Positions 14,509 to 25,381 of a DNA stretch of 35,549 bases are shown one piece after another; within the stretch, counting starts at the first letter, position 1, and the number at the start of each line of letters is the position of its first letter. The position numbers and the translations under genes are program-made. Where the stretch lies: NCBI GenBank assembly GCA_025458005.1, contig JALOTG010000003.1:1-35549 (forward strand). The letters run 5' to 3'. The DNA comes from Thiobacillaceae bacterium (GTDB taxonomy: Bacteria > Pseudomonadota > Gammaproteobacteria > Burkholderiales > Thiobacillaceae). The notes under the pieces were generated by a model. The model was not told the origin of the DNA. It worked only from the letters and a program-made list of their open reading frames with translations, and searched no databases.

Positions 14509-17500
14509 AGGCCCTGTTTCTCCTCCTCTGCCTGTTGATCGGGCTGACCCTCTCCGCTCCCCGGAGCATCGCCGCCTCTCTGTCCGGGACCGGGTATCAG
14601 TGGGCGGCAGGCGTGTTCGCGGTGCCCCTGGAGATCAAGGACAACGCCGGCGTCGATCGCCTGGGCTGGCCGGTCACTTCCGGAGTGCCGCTGCCCGAGG
14701 GCGTGGCGCGGGACCCCGGCGAACTGCGCCTGACCGACGCGGCGGGACGGGAAATCCCCTGCCAGTTCACGCCCCTGGCCCGCTACTGGGGCAAGGACCG
14801 GTCCCTGCGCTGGGTGCTGCTGGACTTCCAGGTGGATCTGCCCGGCCATGGCCGGACAACGGTGTGGCTGCGCAACGACCGGCCGGCGCTGCCCGTCGCC
14901 TCCCCCTTGATCGTGCGCGAGGAGGCCGGACGCTTCGTGGTCCACACCGGTCCCCTGCGGGCGGCGATCTCCAAGCGCTCCGGTCGCCTGTTCGACTGGG
15001 TGCAGGTGGAGGGGCACACCCTGCTGCAGGCGCGCGGTAATGACGGCCCGGTGCTGCGCAGCGGCGAGGTGCGGTTGTGGGAACGCTTCCGGGGCAGGGT
15101 CTGGAACAACGCCGGCTGGGACCACGAGCGCGGCTTCGAGGATCGTCACGTGGCCGAGGCCGGATACCGGTCGGGCCCCTTCCGGCCCCAGCGCGTCGAG
15201 GTGGAGAGCGCCGGTCCCCTGCGCGCGGTGATCGCCATCCACGCCCGCCATTACCCGCCCGACGCCGGCGACGGCATCGTCGCCACGGGCCTCTACGACA
15301 CCACCACCCGCCTGCACTTCTACCGCGGCCGGGACTACGTCACCGTGGAACACACCCTGGCCCATGCCGACCGTGTCCAGCCCCAGAGGCAATTCATGTT
15401 CCGCGCCGCGGGCCTGGAGCACGGCCTGACCCTGGCCGGGCCGCTGACGGTGACGGTGGGCGGCAAGGACGCTGCCGATGGGACGACGCGCGCGCAACGC
15501 TTCGCCCTGCCGCCCGACACCGAGGCCTGGCTCTATCAGGAAGAGGCCGGCAAGGGCCGCCCGGGCCGCTTCGTGGCCGGGACGGGCAAGGATGCCGAGG
15601 TCTTCCCGGTCCGCATGGCGGGCGCTCAGGGCCGTTTCCTGGACCTGTCCGACGCCGGCAAGGGCCTGGCCGTGACGCTGCGCGATCTCTGGCGGGAGGC
15701 GCCGCGGGCCATCGCCCTGTCCGCGGCCAGTCTGGCCGTCTGGCTGCATGCCGACGCCCCCGGCCGCGCCGACCGACCCGGCCGGCCACGACCCGCCTAC
15801 GACCTGGATTTCGGCGAGCGTTCCAGCCACGAGGTGCTGTTTCATTTCCACCGCGGCGGCGCTGAGCAGGCCCGCGTCCGGGAGGTGGCCGAGGCCTTCG
15901 AATACCCCCTGTTCGCCCGCGCCCCGCCGGCCTGGTACTCCGACTGCGAGGTGTGGCCCTTCGAGATCGCCCGCGCCCCCCTGCCGCCCAAGGCGGGCGG
16001 GGATGACCACTGGAAACCCGACCGGGTCCTGTGGAACCACCGCCTCCGCGTCAGCGGGGTCGACTACAACTCGGGCGGCCACCACGACAGCCTGTCGTCG
16101 AGCTGGCTGCCCTACCTGCGCAGCGGCCAGCTGCGCGACCTGGAGCGGCTGTTGGCGGAAAGCCGCTGGCACATGCTGCGCAATCCCGGCTGGGCCTATC
16201 GCGGCGCCATCCCGCCCGACCAGCCTGCGTCGGGGCGGATGGACGACTATCTCGCCGACTGGGACCGCCTGGCCGGTTTCGGGCCCAAGGACTTCTACCT
16301 CTGGCGCGCCCGCGGCCCTGAAGGCAAGGTCAGGGGCGGCGCCACCTACCTGAACCATTACAAGGCCCTGCCCGACGCCGAGCACTACGCCCTGTTCCAG
16401 TTGTTCGAATACTGGCATCTCACCGGGGACCGGCGCGCGTTGCCGGCGATCCACGGCTTCGTCAACTGGGCACTGAACTATCAGCACAAGCACCTGTTCC
16501 GGCGCGAGACACGGCCGCTTACCGTCACCGATCTGTTCCGGGACGACCCCGACGCGTTGCGCCGCGGCCATTACGCCCGCATCTATGCCTGGATGCTGCA
16601 CACCACCCTGGCCGGCTACCAGGCCACCGGCCATCCGGCGCATAACGAATTCGCCCTCTGGCAGCTGCGCCGCATGCTCGCCCTGCTTCGCCACCGGCAC
16701 GGACAGCTGACGCGCTGGGACGCGCGTCCCAGCGACTATCTGCCCCTGCTCACGAGATGGGAGCGCGTTGCCTCGCTCGACGCCCTGTTCGAGGGCCGCG
16801 AGCTGGGCAACTGGGACAGCCGCCTGCGCACGGCCCTGGGCTGGTTCGGCGACGAACGGCCACCGCAATCACGGGCCAAGACCTGGATGGAGGCCAAGGG
16901 GGTGTTCGCCCTGCACGAGGCCTACCGGACCTACGGCGACGAACGCATCCTGGACGGCATCTGGGGCCTGGCCGACTACTTCAGCCACCATGTGCTGTTC
17001 TATCCCCGCCTGGGCATGATCAACCATTTCACGGGCATGCCCAGCGACCGGCTCGGCGAATATCCCGATTCCCTCTCGCCGCAGCGCCACGACCGGGTGA
17101 CCCAGGTCTGGCCCCTGCTCTACCACTACACCGGCTGGGAAGAGACGCGGCGCCGTTACGCGTCCTTCGAGCGGGCGCGGGTGGGCACATCAGTGCAGGA
17201 CCGCTTCCTGCAGACCCACCGGTGGGAGGGGGAAAACCGCGCCAAGCGCAGCCGCCGGCCGCCCGATGCGGTCAACGACCTGCGCGTGGTCCGGACCGAC
17301 GCGGACGGTATCGTCCTCGCCTGGACGAGCCCTCGGGACGACGGTCCGTCCGGCCGCGCCGAGCGCTATTTCGTGAAATACAGCGACAAGCCCATCGCCG
17401 AGTTCGCCCCCACCGACCATCCCATGCGAGCGCGGGAAAAGACCCGTCTGGTCGAGGAAACGGAAGAGGCCATGCTGCGCCGGAGCAGCCGGCGCGGCCG

Positions 17501-17813
17501 CCCGTCACCGCCCCCCGAAGGCCGCCTGCCACCAGAGCAGATTGACTTCGAGCGCTGGCACCCGGAATGGCACAGCGCGGTCGGTTTCTGGATGGCGGAA
17601 CACGTCGCGGGCGAACCCCGTCCCGGCGCCGCCGGCGGGCGCGAAACCTTCGTCGTGCGCACCCTGACCCCGCACAGCTGGCTCGGCGCGCCTCGCCAGC
17701 CCGGACTGGGGATCCTGGAATCGGGCAAGACCTATTACTTCGCCCTGTGCAGCTGGGACGAGGACCGCAACCTGAGCCGGCTGTCCAACGTGGTCTCGGT
17801 GCGCTGGCCCTGA
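14505..17813 (+). CDS. Large secreted PcRGLX/YetA-like protein with C-terminal FN3-like domain
   Basis: An 1102-residue protein with a signal peptide (about 1-23). Residues 30-125 (VPLEIKDNAGVDRLGWPVTSGVPLPEG...LRLTDAAGREIP...SLRWVLLDFQ) match the N-terminal RIFT-barrel region of the PcRGLX/YetA-like family, which includes exo-rhamnogalacturonan lyases. A beta-sandwich region follows, then a helical region rich in Trp and aromatic residues (about 470-880) that fits an alpha/alpha toroid. From about 918 an FN3-like domain begins (DAVNDLRVVRTDADGIVLAWTSP) and resumes at YYFALCSWDEDRNLSRLSNVVSV after an insert of roughly 100 residues. It probably acts outside the cytoplasm on a polysaccharide, but substrate and catalytic residues are unknown. 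Last gene of the operon. Confidence 0.75.
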   Translation: MKALFLLLCLLIGLTLSAPRSIAASLSGTGYQWAAGVFAVPLEIKDNAGVDRLGWPVTSGVPLPEGVARDPGELRLTDAAGREIPCQFTPLARYWGKDRSLRWVLLDFQVDLPGHGRTTVWLRNDRPALPVASPLIVREEAGRFVVHTGPLRAAISKRSGRLFDWVQVEGHTLLQARGNDGPVLRSGEVRLWERFRGRVWNNAGWDHERGFEDRHVAEAGYRSGPFRPQRVEVESAGPLRAVIAIHARHYPPDAGDGIVATGLYDTTTRLHFYRGRDYVTVEHTLAHADRVQPQRQFMFRAAGLEHGLTLAGPLTVTVGGKDAADGTTRAQRFALPPDTEAWLYQEEAGKGRPGRFVAGTGKDAEVFPVRMAGAQGRFLDLSDAGKGLAVTLRDLWREAPRAIALSAASLAVWLHADAPGRADRPGRPRPAYDLDFGERSSHEVLFHFHRGGAEQARVREVAEAFEYPLFARAPPAWYSDCEVWPFEIARAPLPPKAGGDDHWKPDRVLWNHRLRVSGVDYNSGGHHDSLSSSWLPYLRSGQLRDLERLLAESRWHMLRNPGWAYRGAIPPDQPASGRMDDYLADWDRLAGFGPKDFYLWRARGPEGKVRGGATYLNHYKALPDAEHYALFQLFEYWHLTGDRRALPAIHGFVNWALNYQHKHLFRRETRPLTVTDLFRDDPDALRRGHYARIYAWMLHTTLAGYQATGHPAHNEFALWQLRRMLALLRHRHGQLTRWDARPSDYLPLLTRWERVASLDALFEGRELGNWDSRLRTALGWFGDERPPQSRAKTWMEAKGVFALHEAYRTYGDERILDGIWGLADYFSHHVLFYPRLGMINHFTGMPSDRLGEYPDSLSPQRHDRVTQVWPLLYHYTGWEETRRRYASFERARVGTSVQDRFLQTHRWEGENRAKRSRRPPDAVNDLRVVRTDADGIVLAWTSPRDDGPSGRAERYFVKYSDKPIAEFAPTDHPMRAREKTRLVEETEEAMLRRSSRRGRPSPPPEGRLPPEQIDFERWHPEWHSAVGFWMAEHVAGEPRPGAAGGRETFVVRTLTPHSWLGAPRQPGLGILESGKTYYFALCSWDEDRNLSRLSNVVSVRWP

Positions 17814-17837
17814 TCGTACCGCCACGGTGATCAGGGC
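17807..17837. terminator. Symmetrical hairpin carrying both stop codons of two convergent genes
   Basis: GCCCTGATC (17807-17815) and GATCAGGGC (17829-17837) pair perfectly, with ACCG/CGGT forming an inner stem around CCA. The left arm contains the TGA of the PcRGLX-like gene, the right arm the TGA of the beta-helix gene. No T-runs flank it, so it may act as a 3'-end stabiliser or an imperfect bidirectional terminator. Confidence 0.6.
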
Positions 17838-19108
17838 GCCGGCCATTCTGGCGGCCAGAGCCGGTCGAGCGGCGCCACCAGCGCGCCCGGAATCGCGCTG
17901 AGCCGGGGTCGTCCGGCGTAATCCCGATCCGCGTCGGGCAGGCTGGACAGGCCCGGCGGGAGTATCTCCCGGGTTTCATCCGCAGGCATGTCCAGGCCGC
18001 CCAGCCCATCCGTGGCCGACAGGGGCCAGCCGGGCGAAGCAGCTGGCAGAGCGGGGATGCGCGCGGCCGCCTCGGCGCCTGACGCGTCATCGATCGACCG
18101 AGCCAGATTGAGCATGACGCGCGGGACATGGGGATTGTCCAGCCCGGGTTCGACGCGTATAGCCCGGCCCCGGGACAAAACGGTGTTGTGGAAGACGGCC
18201 ACCTCGCGCGGCCGGTCGTTGTGGGGGCGGATGTTCACCGCCGATCCCTGCCGGTTGACGAAGACATTGTTGTACAGCGCCACGTTCCCCTCGCCCTGGA
18301 ACAGGGCCTCGGTGGGATTCTGCCAGAACAGATTGGCGTAGATCAGGTAGCGGTCCTCGATGCCCTCGCCGGCCAGGGGCCAGTGGCCGACCAGGACGTT
18401 GGGCCGCGCCAGGGCGCCTGCGTTTGCGCCGGTCTCCTTGCCGAAGAAGTTGCGGCGGATGATGGTGTCGTGGCGCTGACCGGCGCCCGGCAGGCCCTCG
18501 GGCCGGCCCCTCTGGTGCTTGATCTGCAGGTTGTAGCCCAGGGTCCCGCTGACGTGGTTGTCCTCGATCAGGCCGGCCACGAAGGGGTCTGAGCCGTCCG
18601 AGTCGCCGAAGTACATGCCGGTGCCCACCCGCTCGATGCGGTTGCCGCGCACCACCCAGCCGTAGGCGGGGCACTTGGTGGAGATGCCGACACTCTGCTG
18701 GGAGGCGTCGTGGTCGTGGATGTGCAGTTTTTCCAGGGTGACGAAGTGGGCGTGGCGGCTGTGGCCTTCCGCCTTCACCGCGTCCACCGGCAGGCGCTGG
18801 CCGTCCAGTTCCAGGTGGCGGATGACGACGTGGCGCACGTCCACCAGGCTGACCGTGTTTGCCCCGCGCCGGGCCAGGAAGCGGGCCGGCGGGCCGCTGG
18901 CCAGCCCCTCGATGAGGATGGGGCGGCCCGCCTCGCCGTTCAGGCCCTGCAGCGGCAGGCCGCGCAGGTAGTCGCCGGGGGCGAGGAGGAGACGGTCACC
19001 AGCCTGCAAGCGGCCGAGGAATTGCCGGTAGTCGTCGGGTCCGGCATGGATGTCCGCCGCCCGAACGGCCCAGACGGCCCAGCACAACACGGCCAGGATC
19101 AGCCGCAT
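17831..19108 (-). CDS. Secreted right-handed parallel beta-helix protein
   Basis: A 425-residue protein with a signal peptide ([17 protein letters not shown]). The N-terminal [35 protein letters not shown] and the following short repeats ([84 protein letters not shown]) are typical of parallel beta-helices such as polysaccharide lyases and related proteins. No specific catalytic triad can be assigned. The start ATG lies within the last 10 bases of the shikimate kinase gene (ATGCGGCTGA), with GGAG upstream, so translation is coupled. The track's 606-residue ORF is this gene plus a shadow of aroK. It faces the PcRGLX-like operon and may act on the same glycan. Confidence 0.82.
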   Translation of the reverse strand: MRLILAVLCWAVWAVRAADIHAGPDDYRQFLGRLQAGDRLLLAPGDYLRGLPLQGLNGEAGRPILIEGLASGPPARFLARRGANTVSLVDVRHVVIRHLELDGQRLPVDAVKAEGHSRHAHFVTLEKLHIHDHDASQQSVGISTKCPAYGWVVRGNRIERVGTGMYFGDSDGSDPFVAGLIEDNHVSGTLGYNLQIKHQRGRPEGLPGAGQRHDTIIRRNFFGKETGANAGALARPNVLVGHWPLAGEGIEDRYLIYANLFWQNPTEALFQGEGNVALYNNVFVNRQGSAVNIRPHNDRPREVAVFHNTVLSRGRAIRVEPGLDNPHVPRVMLNLARSIDDASGAEAAARIPALPAASPGWPLSATDGLGGLDMPADETREILPPGLSSLPDADRDYAGRPRLSAIPGALVAPLDRLWPPEWPAP

Positions 19109-19734
19109 GACTCCGCCCGCGCTCCCCCTCCGGCGCCGATGACCGCGTCGATGCGCCCCTCCAGCCGCCGCACCAGGCAGTGCACGCTCTGCCGGCCGGT
19201 GTCCAGGACGATATCGGCGATCTCCATGTACAGGGGATGGCGTAGCTGGTAGAGGGCCTTGAGCTTCTGCAGGGGGTCGTCGGTCTGCAGCAGCGGGCGG
19301 TTGCGGTCGTGGCGGGTGCGCAGGTAGAGCTCGTGGGGGTGGGCACGCAGGTAGACCACCGTGCCGCGCGCCCTGAGCCAGGCCCGGTTGTCGGGGCTGA
19401 GCACCGCGCCGCCGCCGGTGGCCAGGACGACGCCCCGGCGTTGGGTGAGCTCGTCGATCATCGCCGACTCGCGCCGGCGGAAACCCGCCTCGCCCTCGAT
19501 CTCGAAGATGGTGGGGATGGACACGCCGCAGCGCGCCTCGATCTCCTGGTCGGAGTCGATGAAGTCCAGCTGCCGGTGCTTGGCCAGCAGCCGGCCGACG
19601 GTGGTCTTGCCGGCCCCCATCAGGCCGATCAGGAAGACATTGGCCGGCCATCCGTCGCCCGTACCGGGATGTGCCGGCGTGTCGGCGGCGGGCACCTGGC
19701 CGTGCCGAGGGGGGTCGTGCTCGTTGGCGGTCAT
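19099..19734 (-). CDS. aroK: Shikimate kinase
   Basis: A 211-residue protein with all main motifs: Walker [10 protein letters not shown] (about 37-45), [10 protein letters not shown] for shikimate and Mg2+ binding, ATGGGAV, and the lid RNRPLL. It phosphorylates shikimate at the 3-OH in chorismate synthesis. Unusual points are an N-terminal extension of about 30 polar residues before the core, no clear ribosome site, and a genomic context without aroB. In related bacteria aroK usually precedes aroB near pilQ, so this may be a second copy. It lies 46 bases downstream of the dciA-like gene and overlaps the beta-helix gene by 10 bases. Confidence 0.9.
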   Translation of the reverse strand: MTANEHDPPRHGQVPAADTPAHPGTGDGWPANVFLIGLMGAGKTTVGRLLAKHRQLDFIDSDQEIEARCGVSIPTIFEIEGEAGFRRRESAMIDELTQRRGVVLATGGGAVLSPDNRAWLRARGTVVYLRAHPHELYLRTRHDRNRPLLQTDDPLQKLKALYQLRHPLYMEIADIVLDTGRQSVHCLVRRLEGRIDAVIGAGGGARAESCG

Positions 19735-19780
19735 GCCCGGATTCTGCGATTAGGCCGGGGCGGCGGCAAGACGGCCACCC

Positions 19781-20236
19781 TCAGCGCCCCCCCTGATGCC
19801 GCAGCAGGCGGTCCACCGCCGCCTTCAGCGCCGCGTCGGCCAGCTCGTCGCGCAGGGACGCCCAGGCGGCCAGCGCGGCCGGCGGCATGTCGCGCTTGGC
19901 CTGGCGCGCCGGCGCGGCCCAGTCGGCGCGCACCTTGACCTTGAGGGCGGCGACCGGCGTCTCCGCCGTATCGAGGGCCCGGGCCAGGGTGGCCGTCTGG
20001 CTGCGCAGCCGGGCGGCGGCGGCGCCGTGGCCGCAGTAGACCAGGGCGGTGTCGCCCTCCAGGGCGGCCACCCGGCAGGCCCTGGCCAGCCCCGCCGGCG
20101 CCGCCCGCGCGAAGCGCTCGTTGAGGCGGGCGAGCCGCCTGGCCTCGGGCAGGAGCACGGCCAGGGCGCGCTCCTCGGCCAGCACGCCGCGCACGCGCAT
20201 GAGGGGCAGGGGGCGAATGGGCATGATGGTAGGCAC
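19781..20236 (-). CDS. DciA-like (DUF721) protein
   Basis: About 151 residues, small and rich in Ala, Arg and Leu. The pattern of an N-terminal basic helical region (LLPEARRLARLNERFARAAPAGLARACRVAALEGDTALVYCGHGAAAARLR) followed by a strand-like VKVRADW segment fits the DUF721/DciA family. DciA proteins help load the replicative helicase DnaB in bacteria lacking DnaC. The position next to secA on the opposite strand is common for this gene in Beta- and Gammaproteobacteria. The track start is a GTG (20236); an ATG at 20224 is an alternative. It probably begins a minus-strand operon with aroK and the beta-helix gene. Confidence 0.75.
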   Translation of the reverse strand: MPTIMPIRPLPLMRVRGVLAEERALAVLLPEARRLARLNERFARAAPAGLARACRVAALEGDTALVYCGHGAAAARLRSQTATLARALDTAETPVAALKVKVRADWAAPARQAKRDMPPAALAAWASLRDELADAALKAAVDRLLRHQGGR

Positions 20237-20311
20237 CGGCCTTAAGGAAGGGGGCAGGAGCGCTATGTTACCATTTACCGATTTTCCCTTTACCGACAGG
20301 GCGTTCGCTTC

Positions 20312-23056
<2,745 letters not shown>

Positions 23057-23117
23057 GGCTTGCCGGGGCGGCGCAAATAGTTGACAATGATACTCGGATA
23101 TTAGTCGAGGACCTGTC

Positions 23118-23345
23118 ATGCCCTATTTCATCTACAAGATCGGCCCCCTGAACATCCTGGAAAAGCAGGGCCAGGCGGAGACCTTCAAGGAGGCCAAGGC
23201 CCTGGCCAACGAGCGGCGCAAGACCCTCGACCCGACCAGCGGCCAGGTGGTGAAGATGATCTTCGCCGAGAACGAGCTGGCGGCCGAGGACACCCTCTCC
23301 CAGCCCAGGGAACTGGACGCCTCCCTGGCGGGCGACGACTACTGA
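23118..23345 (+). CDS. Conserved small hypothetical protein
   Basis: A 75-residue soluble protein (MPYFIYKIGPLNILEKQGQAETFKEAKALANERRK...VVKMIFAENELAAEDTLSQPRE) with no Cys, no signal and no membrane segment. It reads like an alpha/beta single domain with a strongly acidic tail (SLAGDDY). I do not recognise a function. GAGGAC sits before the ATG. A TTGACA at 23081 followed by AT-rich sequence suggests its own promoter after secA, but no good -10 lies at normal spacing. It is followed by a repeat hairpin and then another hypothetical gene. Confidence 0.8.
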   Translation: MPYFIYKIGPLNILEKQGQAETFKEAKALANERRKTLDPTSGQVVKMIFAENELAAEDTLSQPRELDASLAGDDY

Positions 23346-23346
23346 T

Positions 23347-23381
23347 CGTGAGCGGTAAGCGGTAACCCCTCACCGCTCACG
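23347..23381. repeat. Hairpin-forming heptamer-type repeat
   Basis: CGTGAGCGGT (23347-23356) pairs perfectly with ACCGCTCACG (23372-23381) over a 15-base loop. The sequence consists of drifting 7-base units (GTGAGCG, GTAAGCG, then CCTCACC, GCTCACG). It lies two bases after one gene's stop and four bases before the next gene's start, displacing any ribosome site. Related heptamers occur at 23827 and inside murF. Confidence 0.8.
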
Positions 23382-23384
23382 ACC

Positions 23385-23831
23385 ATGTCCGGCTACAACG
23401 AAGAGGCCTACAAGCAGGCGCGCGACAGCGTCATCGCCCTGCCCTGCCCGTTCGAGCGCGCCCTGCTGTCGCGCTGCGTGGGCTGCTTCAAGTCCAAGCG
23501 CCTGCTGCTGGCGGAGCGCGAGGCGATCACCTGCTCCGAGGCCGCCGCCAATGACCTGTGCAAGGCCTTCCACCGTGCCCTGCACGAGAACGCCCGCTTC
23601 GCCCTGCACATGGATCCGCGCCAACCCTGGCCCTTCGGCAAGGAGATCCGCGCCCAGTGCGGCGGCGTGCTGGGGTTGCGCGAGGTCCTCGACCCCGAGG
23701 ATGCCGAACCCGCCGACGTCGCCCTGCTGGTGAACCAGGCCATCGACCAGTTCGGCGCCATCGAGCGCTTTCCCTACTCCCGGATCATGCGCGGCGTGGT
23801 GCATTACGAGCCGCGCAGGAGGAACCGGTGA
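23385..23831 (+). CDS. Conserved hypothetical cysteine-containing protein
   Basis: A 148-residue soluble protein with cysteines at PCPFERALLSRCVGCFKSKR, ITCSEAAANDLC and AQCGGVLGL. The CVGC pair and spaced Cys could bind a metal or an Fe-S cluster, but this is a guess. I recognise no named family. The gene lacks an obvious ribosome site, because a hairpin repeat occupies the space directly upstream. Its stop codon is itself part of a second, inverted copy of the same heptamer repeat. It lies between the 75-residue hypothetical and pyrC, all on one strand. Confidence 0.8.
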   Translation: MSGYNEEAYKQARDSVIALPCPFERALLSRCVGCFKSKRLLLAEREAITCSEAAANDLCKAFHRALHENARFALHMDPRQPWPFGKEIRAQCGGVLGLREVLDPEDAEPADVALLVNQAIDQFGAIERFPYSRIMRGVVHYEPRRRNR

Positions 23832-23842
23832 GGGGTGAGGGA
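23827..23842. repeat. Inverted heptamer repeat overlapping a stop codon
   Basis: GGTGAGGGGTGAGGGA is two copies of the heptamer CCTCACC read on the minus strand. The TGA stop of the 148-residue hypothetical (23829-23831) is formed by the repeat itself. Orientation is opposite to the CCTCACC arm of the copy at 23347-23381. Confidence 0.75.
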
Positions 23843-23888
23843 CGGATGCTAAACTTGAATCGTTTACACCATACCCCCTTCTACCTGC

Positions 23889-24923
23889 ATGCGGATCACC
23901 CTCACCCGCCCCGACGACTGGCACCTGCACCTGCGTGACGGTGCCGCCATGCGGGCGGTGCTGCCGGACACCGCGCGGCGCTTCGGCCGCGCCATCGTCA
24001 TGCCCAACCTGAAGCCGCCGGTGCGCACGGTGGCGGAGGCCGCCGCCTACCGTGACCGCATACTGGCCGCCGTGCCCGAAGGGCTGGCCTTCGAGGCGTT
24101 GATGACTCTGTACCTCACGGACAACACCTCCGCGCAGGAGGTTGCCAAGGCCCGCTCCAGCGGCTTCGTGCACGCCGTGAAGTATTATCCGGCCGGGGCC
24201 ACCACCAACGCCGACTTCGGCGTCACCGCCGTCGAGAAGGCCTGGCCGGCCATTGCCGCGATGGAGGAACAGGGCCTGCCCCTGCTGGTGCACGGCGAGT
24301 CGACCGACCCGGGGGTGGACGTGTTCGACCGCGAGGCGGTGTTCATTGACCGGGTGCTCGTGCCCCTGCTGGACCGCTTCCCGAGGCTGAAACTGGTGCT
24401 GGAGCACATCACCACCCGGCAGGGCATCGATTTCGTGCGCGCCATGCCCGCCAACGTCGCCGGCACCCTCACCGCGCACCACCTGCTCTACAACCGCAAC
24501 GCGATGTTCAAGGGCGGCATCCGGCCGCACTACTACTGCCTGCCGGTGCTGAAGCGCGAGTCGCACCGCCAGGCCCTGCTCGAGGCGGCCGTCTCCGTCG
24601 ATGCCAAGTTCTTCCTCGGCACGGACAGCGCGCCGCACGCCCAGAGCGCCAAGGAGTGCGCCTGCGGCTGCGCTGGCATCTACACCGCGCATGCCGGCAT
24701 CGAGCTTTACGCCGAGGCCTTCGAGTCCGCCGGGGCCCTGGACCGGCTGGAGGCCTTCGCCAGCTTCCACGGCCCGGATTTCTACGGCCTGCCGCGCAAC
24801 ACCACCCGCGTCACGCTGGTCAGGGAAGACTGGACGCCGCCGGACGCCCTGGATTTCGGAGACGGCCAGCGCCTGGTCCCGCTGCGCGCCGGGGAGGCCA
24901 TCCCCTGGCGCCTGGCCCATTGA
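23889..24923 (+). CDS. pyrC: Dihydroorotase (class II)
   Basis: A 344-residue protein, close to the length of E. coli PyrC. Metal ligands are visible in [10 protein letters not shown] near the N terminus, the carboxylated-Lys region [12 protein letters not shown] (about residue 98-107), [12 protein letters not shown], and the catalytic Asp in [13 protein letters not shown]. It reversibly cyclises carbamoyl-aspartate to dihydroorotate in pyrimidine synthesis. The first residues [18 protein letters not shown] match family N termini, so ATG 23889 is right even though no ribosome site is apparent. The gap before it contains the repeat and a short AT-rich stretch that may hold a weak promoter. Confidence 0.97.
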   Translation: MRITLTRPDDWHLHLRDGAAMRAVLPDTARRFGRAIVMPNLKPPVRTVAEAAAYRDRILAAVPEGLAFEALMTLYLTDNTSAQEVAKARSSGFVHAVKYYPAGATTNADFGVTAVEKAWPAIAAMEEQGLPLLVHGESTDPGVDVFDREAVFIDRVLVPLLDRFPRLKLVLEHITTRQGIDFVRAMPANVAGTLTAHHLLYNRNAMFKGGIRPHYYCLPVLKRESHRQALLEAAVSVDAKFFLGTDSAPHAQSAKECACGCAGIYTAHAGIELYAEAFESAGALDRLEAFASFHGPDFYGLPRNTTRVTLVREDWTPPDALDFGDGQRLVPLRAGEAIPWRLAH

Positions 24924-24957
24924 CGCAAACCCCCTGCAACGTCCCTCCACGCCATCC

Positions 24958-25281
24958 ATGAAGCCCTTCTGGTTGACCCTCGGCGGCATTGCCGCCTTCG
25001 CCCTCTACGTCTGGCTGAGCCAGGAGATGTATGCCGGCCTGATGCTGGCGCACTGCCGTGAAAACGCCGAGCTCGCCGGGGCCGCGCACGCCTGTGCCGG
25101 CCCCCAGAGCGTCACGGCCGACGATTTCGGCTCCCATGCCTCCTACTGGACCTGGCTGATGCTGCTCGGCCTGCCCGCCCTCGGGGTCGCGGTGGGCTAT
25201 CTCCTCGTGGTCCTGGCGGTCGACAGGTTGGCCAGGCGGATGCGCCGACCGCGCTCCCGGCGGCACAGGCACCGGTTGTAG
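24958..25281 (+). CDS. Small membrane protein, two predicted helices, function unknown
   Basis: A 107-residue protein: TM1 about residues 5-20 (WLTLGGIAAFALYVWL), a loop of about 45 residues containing two Cys (HCRENAELAGAAHAC), TM2 about 64-90 (WTWLMLLGLPALGVAVGYLLVVLAV), then a strongly basic tail (RRMRRPRSRRHRHRL). The basic tail predicts a cytoplasmic C terminus with the Cys loop in the periplasm, where a disulfide could form. No family recognised. It starts 34 bases after pyrC; the track's ORF from 24601 is a pyrC shadow upstream of this ATG. No clear ribosome site. Confidence 0.6.
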   Translation: MKPFWLTLGGIAAFALYVWLSQEMYAGLMLAHCRENAELAGAAHACAGPQSVTADDFGSHASYWTWLMLLGLPALGVAVGYLLVVLAVDRLARRMRRPRSRRHRHRL

Positions 25282-25345
25282 CCCAGCCCGGCGCTCACGG
25301 ACCTCAAGTTGCCTTCAAGCCGCGCCGCCGGAATGCCGACAATGA

Positions 25346-25364
25346 GCCAGTGCACCCCACTGGC
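25346..25364 (+). other. Small inverted repeat upstream of pilU
   Basis: GCCAGTG (25346-25352) and CACTGGC (25358-25364) pair perfectly around the loop CACCC, some 18 bases before the pilU start. No T-run follows. It may be an operator or 5'-leader hairpin of pilU; no convincing promoter is seen beside it. Confidence 0.35.
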
Positions 25365-25381
25365 CAGGACGCGGAGATGAC

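Noticed and set aside
14394-16868. 824-codon minus-strand ORF
   Set aside because: Antisense shadow of the PcRGLX-like gene; no domain, and composition as expected from high third-position G+C. The same applies to the long minus ORFs at 2012, 4090, 21014, 28450 and 33126.
17831-19651. 606-codon minus-strand ORF treated as one gene
   Set aside because: Its first 180 codons are an out-of-frame reading of aroK. The signal peptide at 19108 marks the true start.
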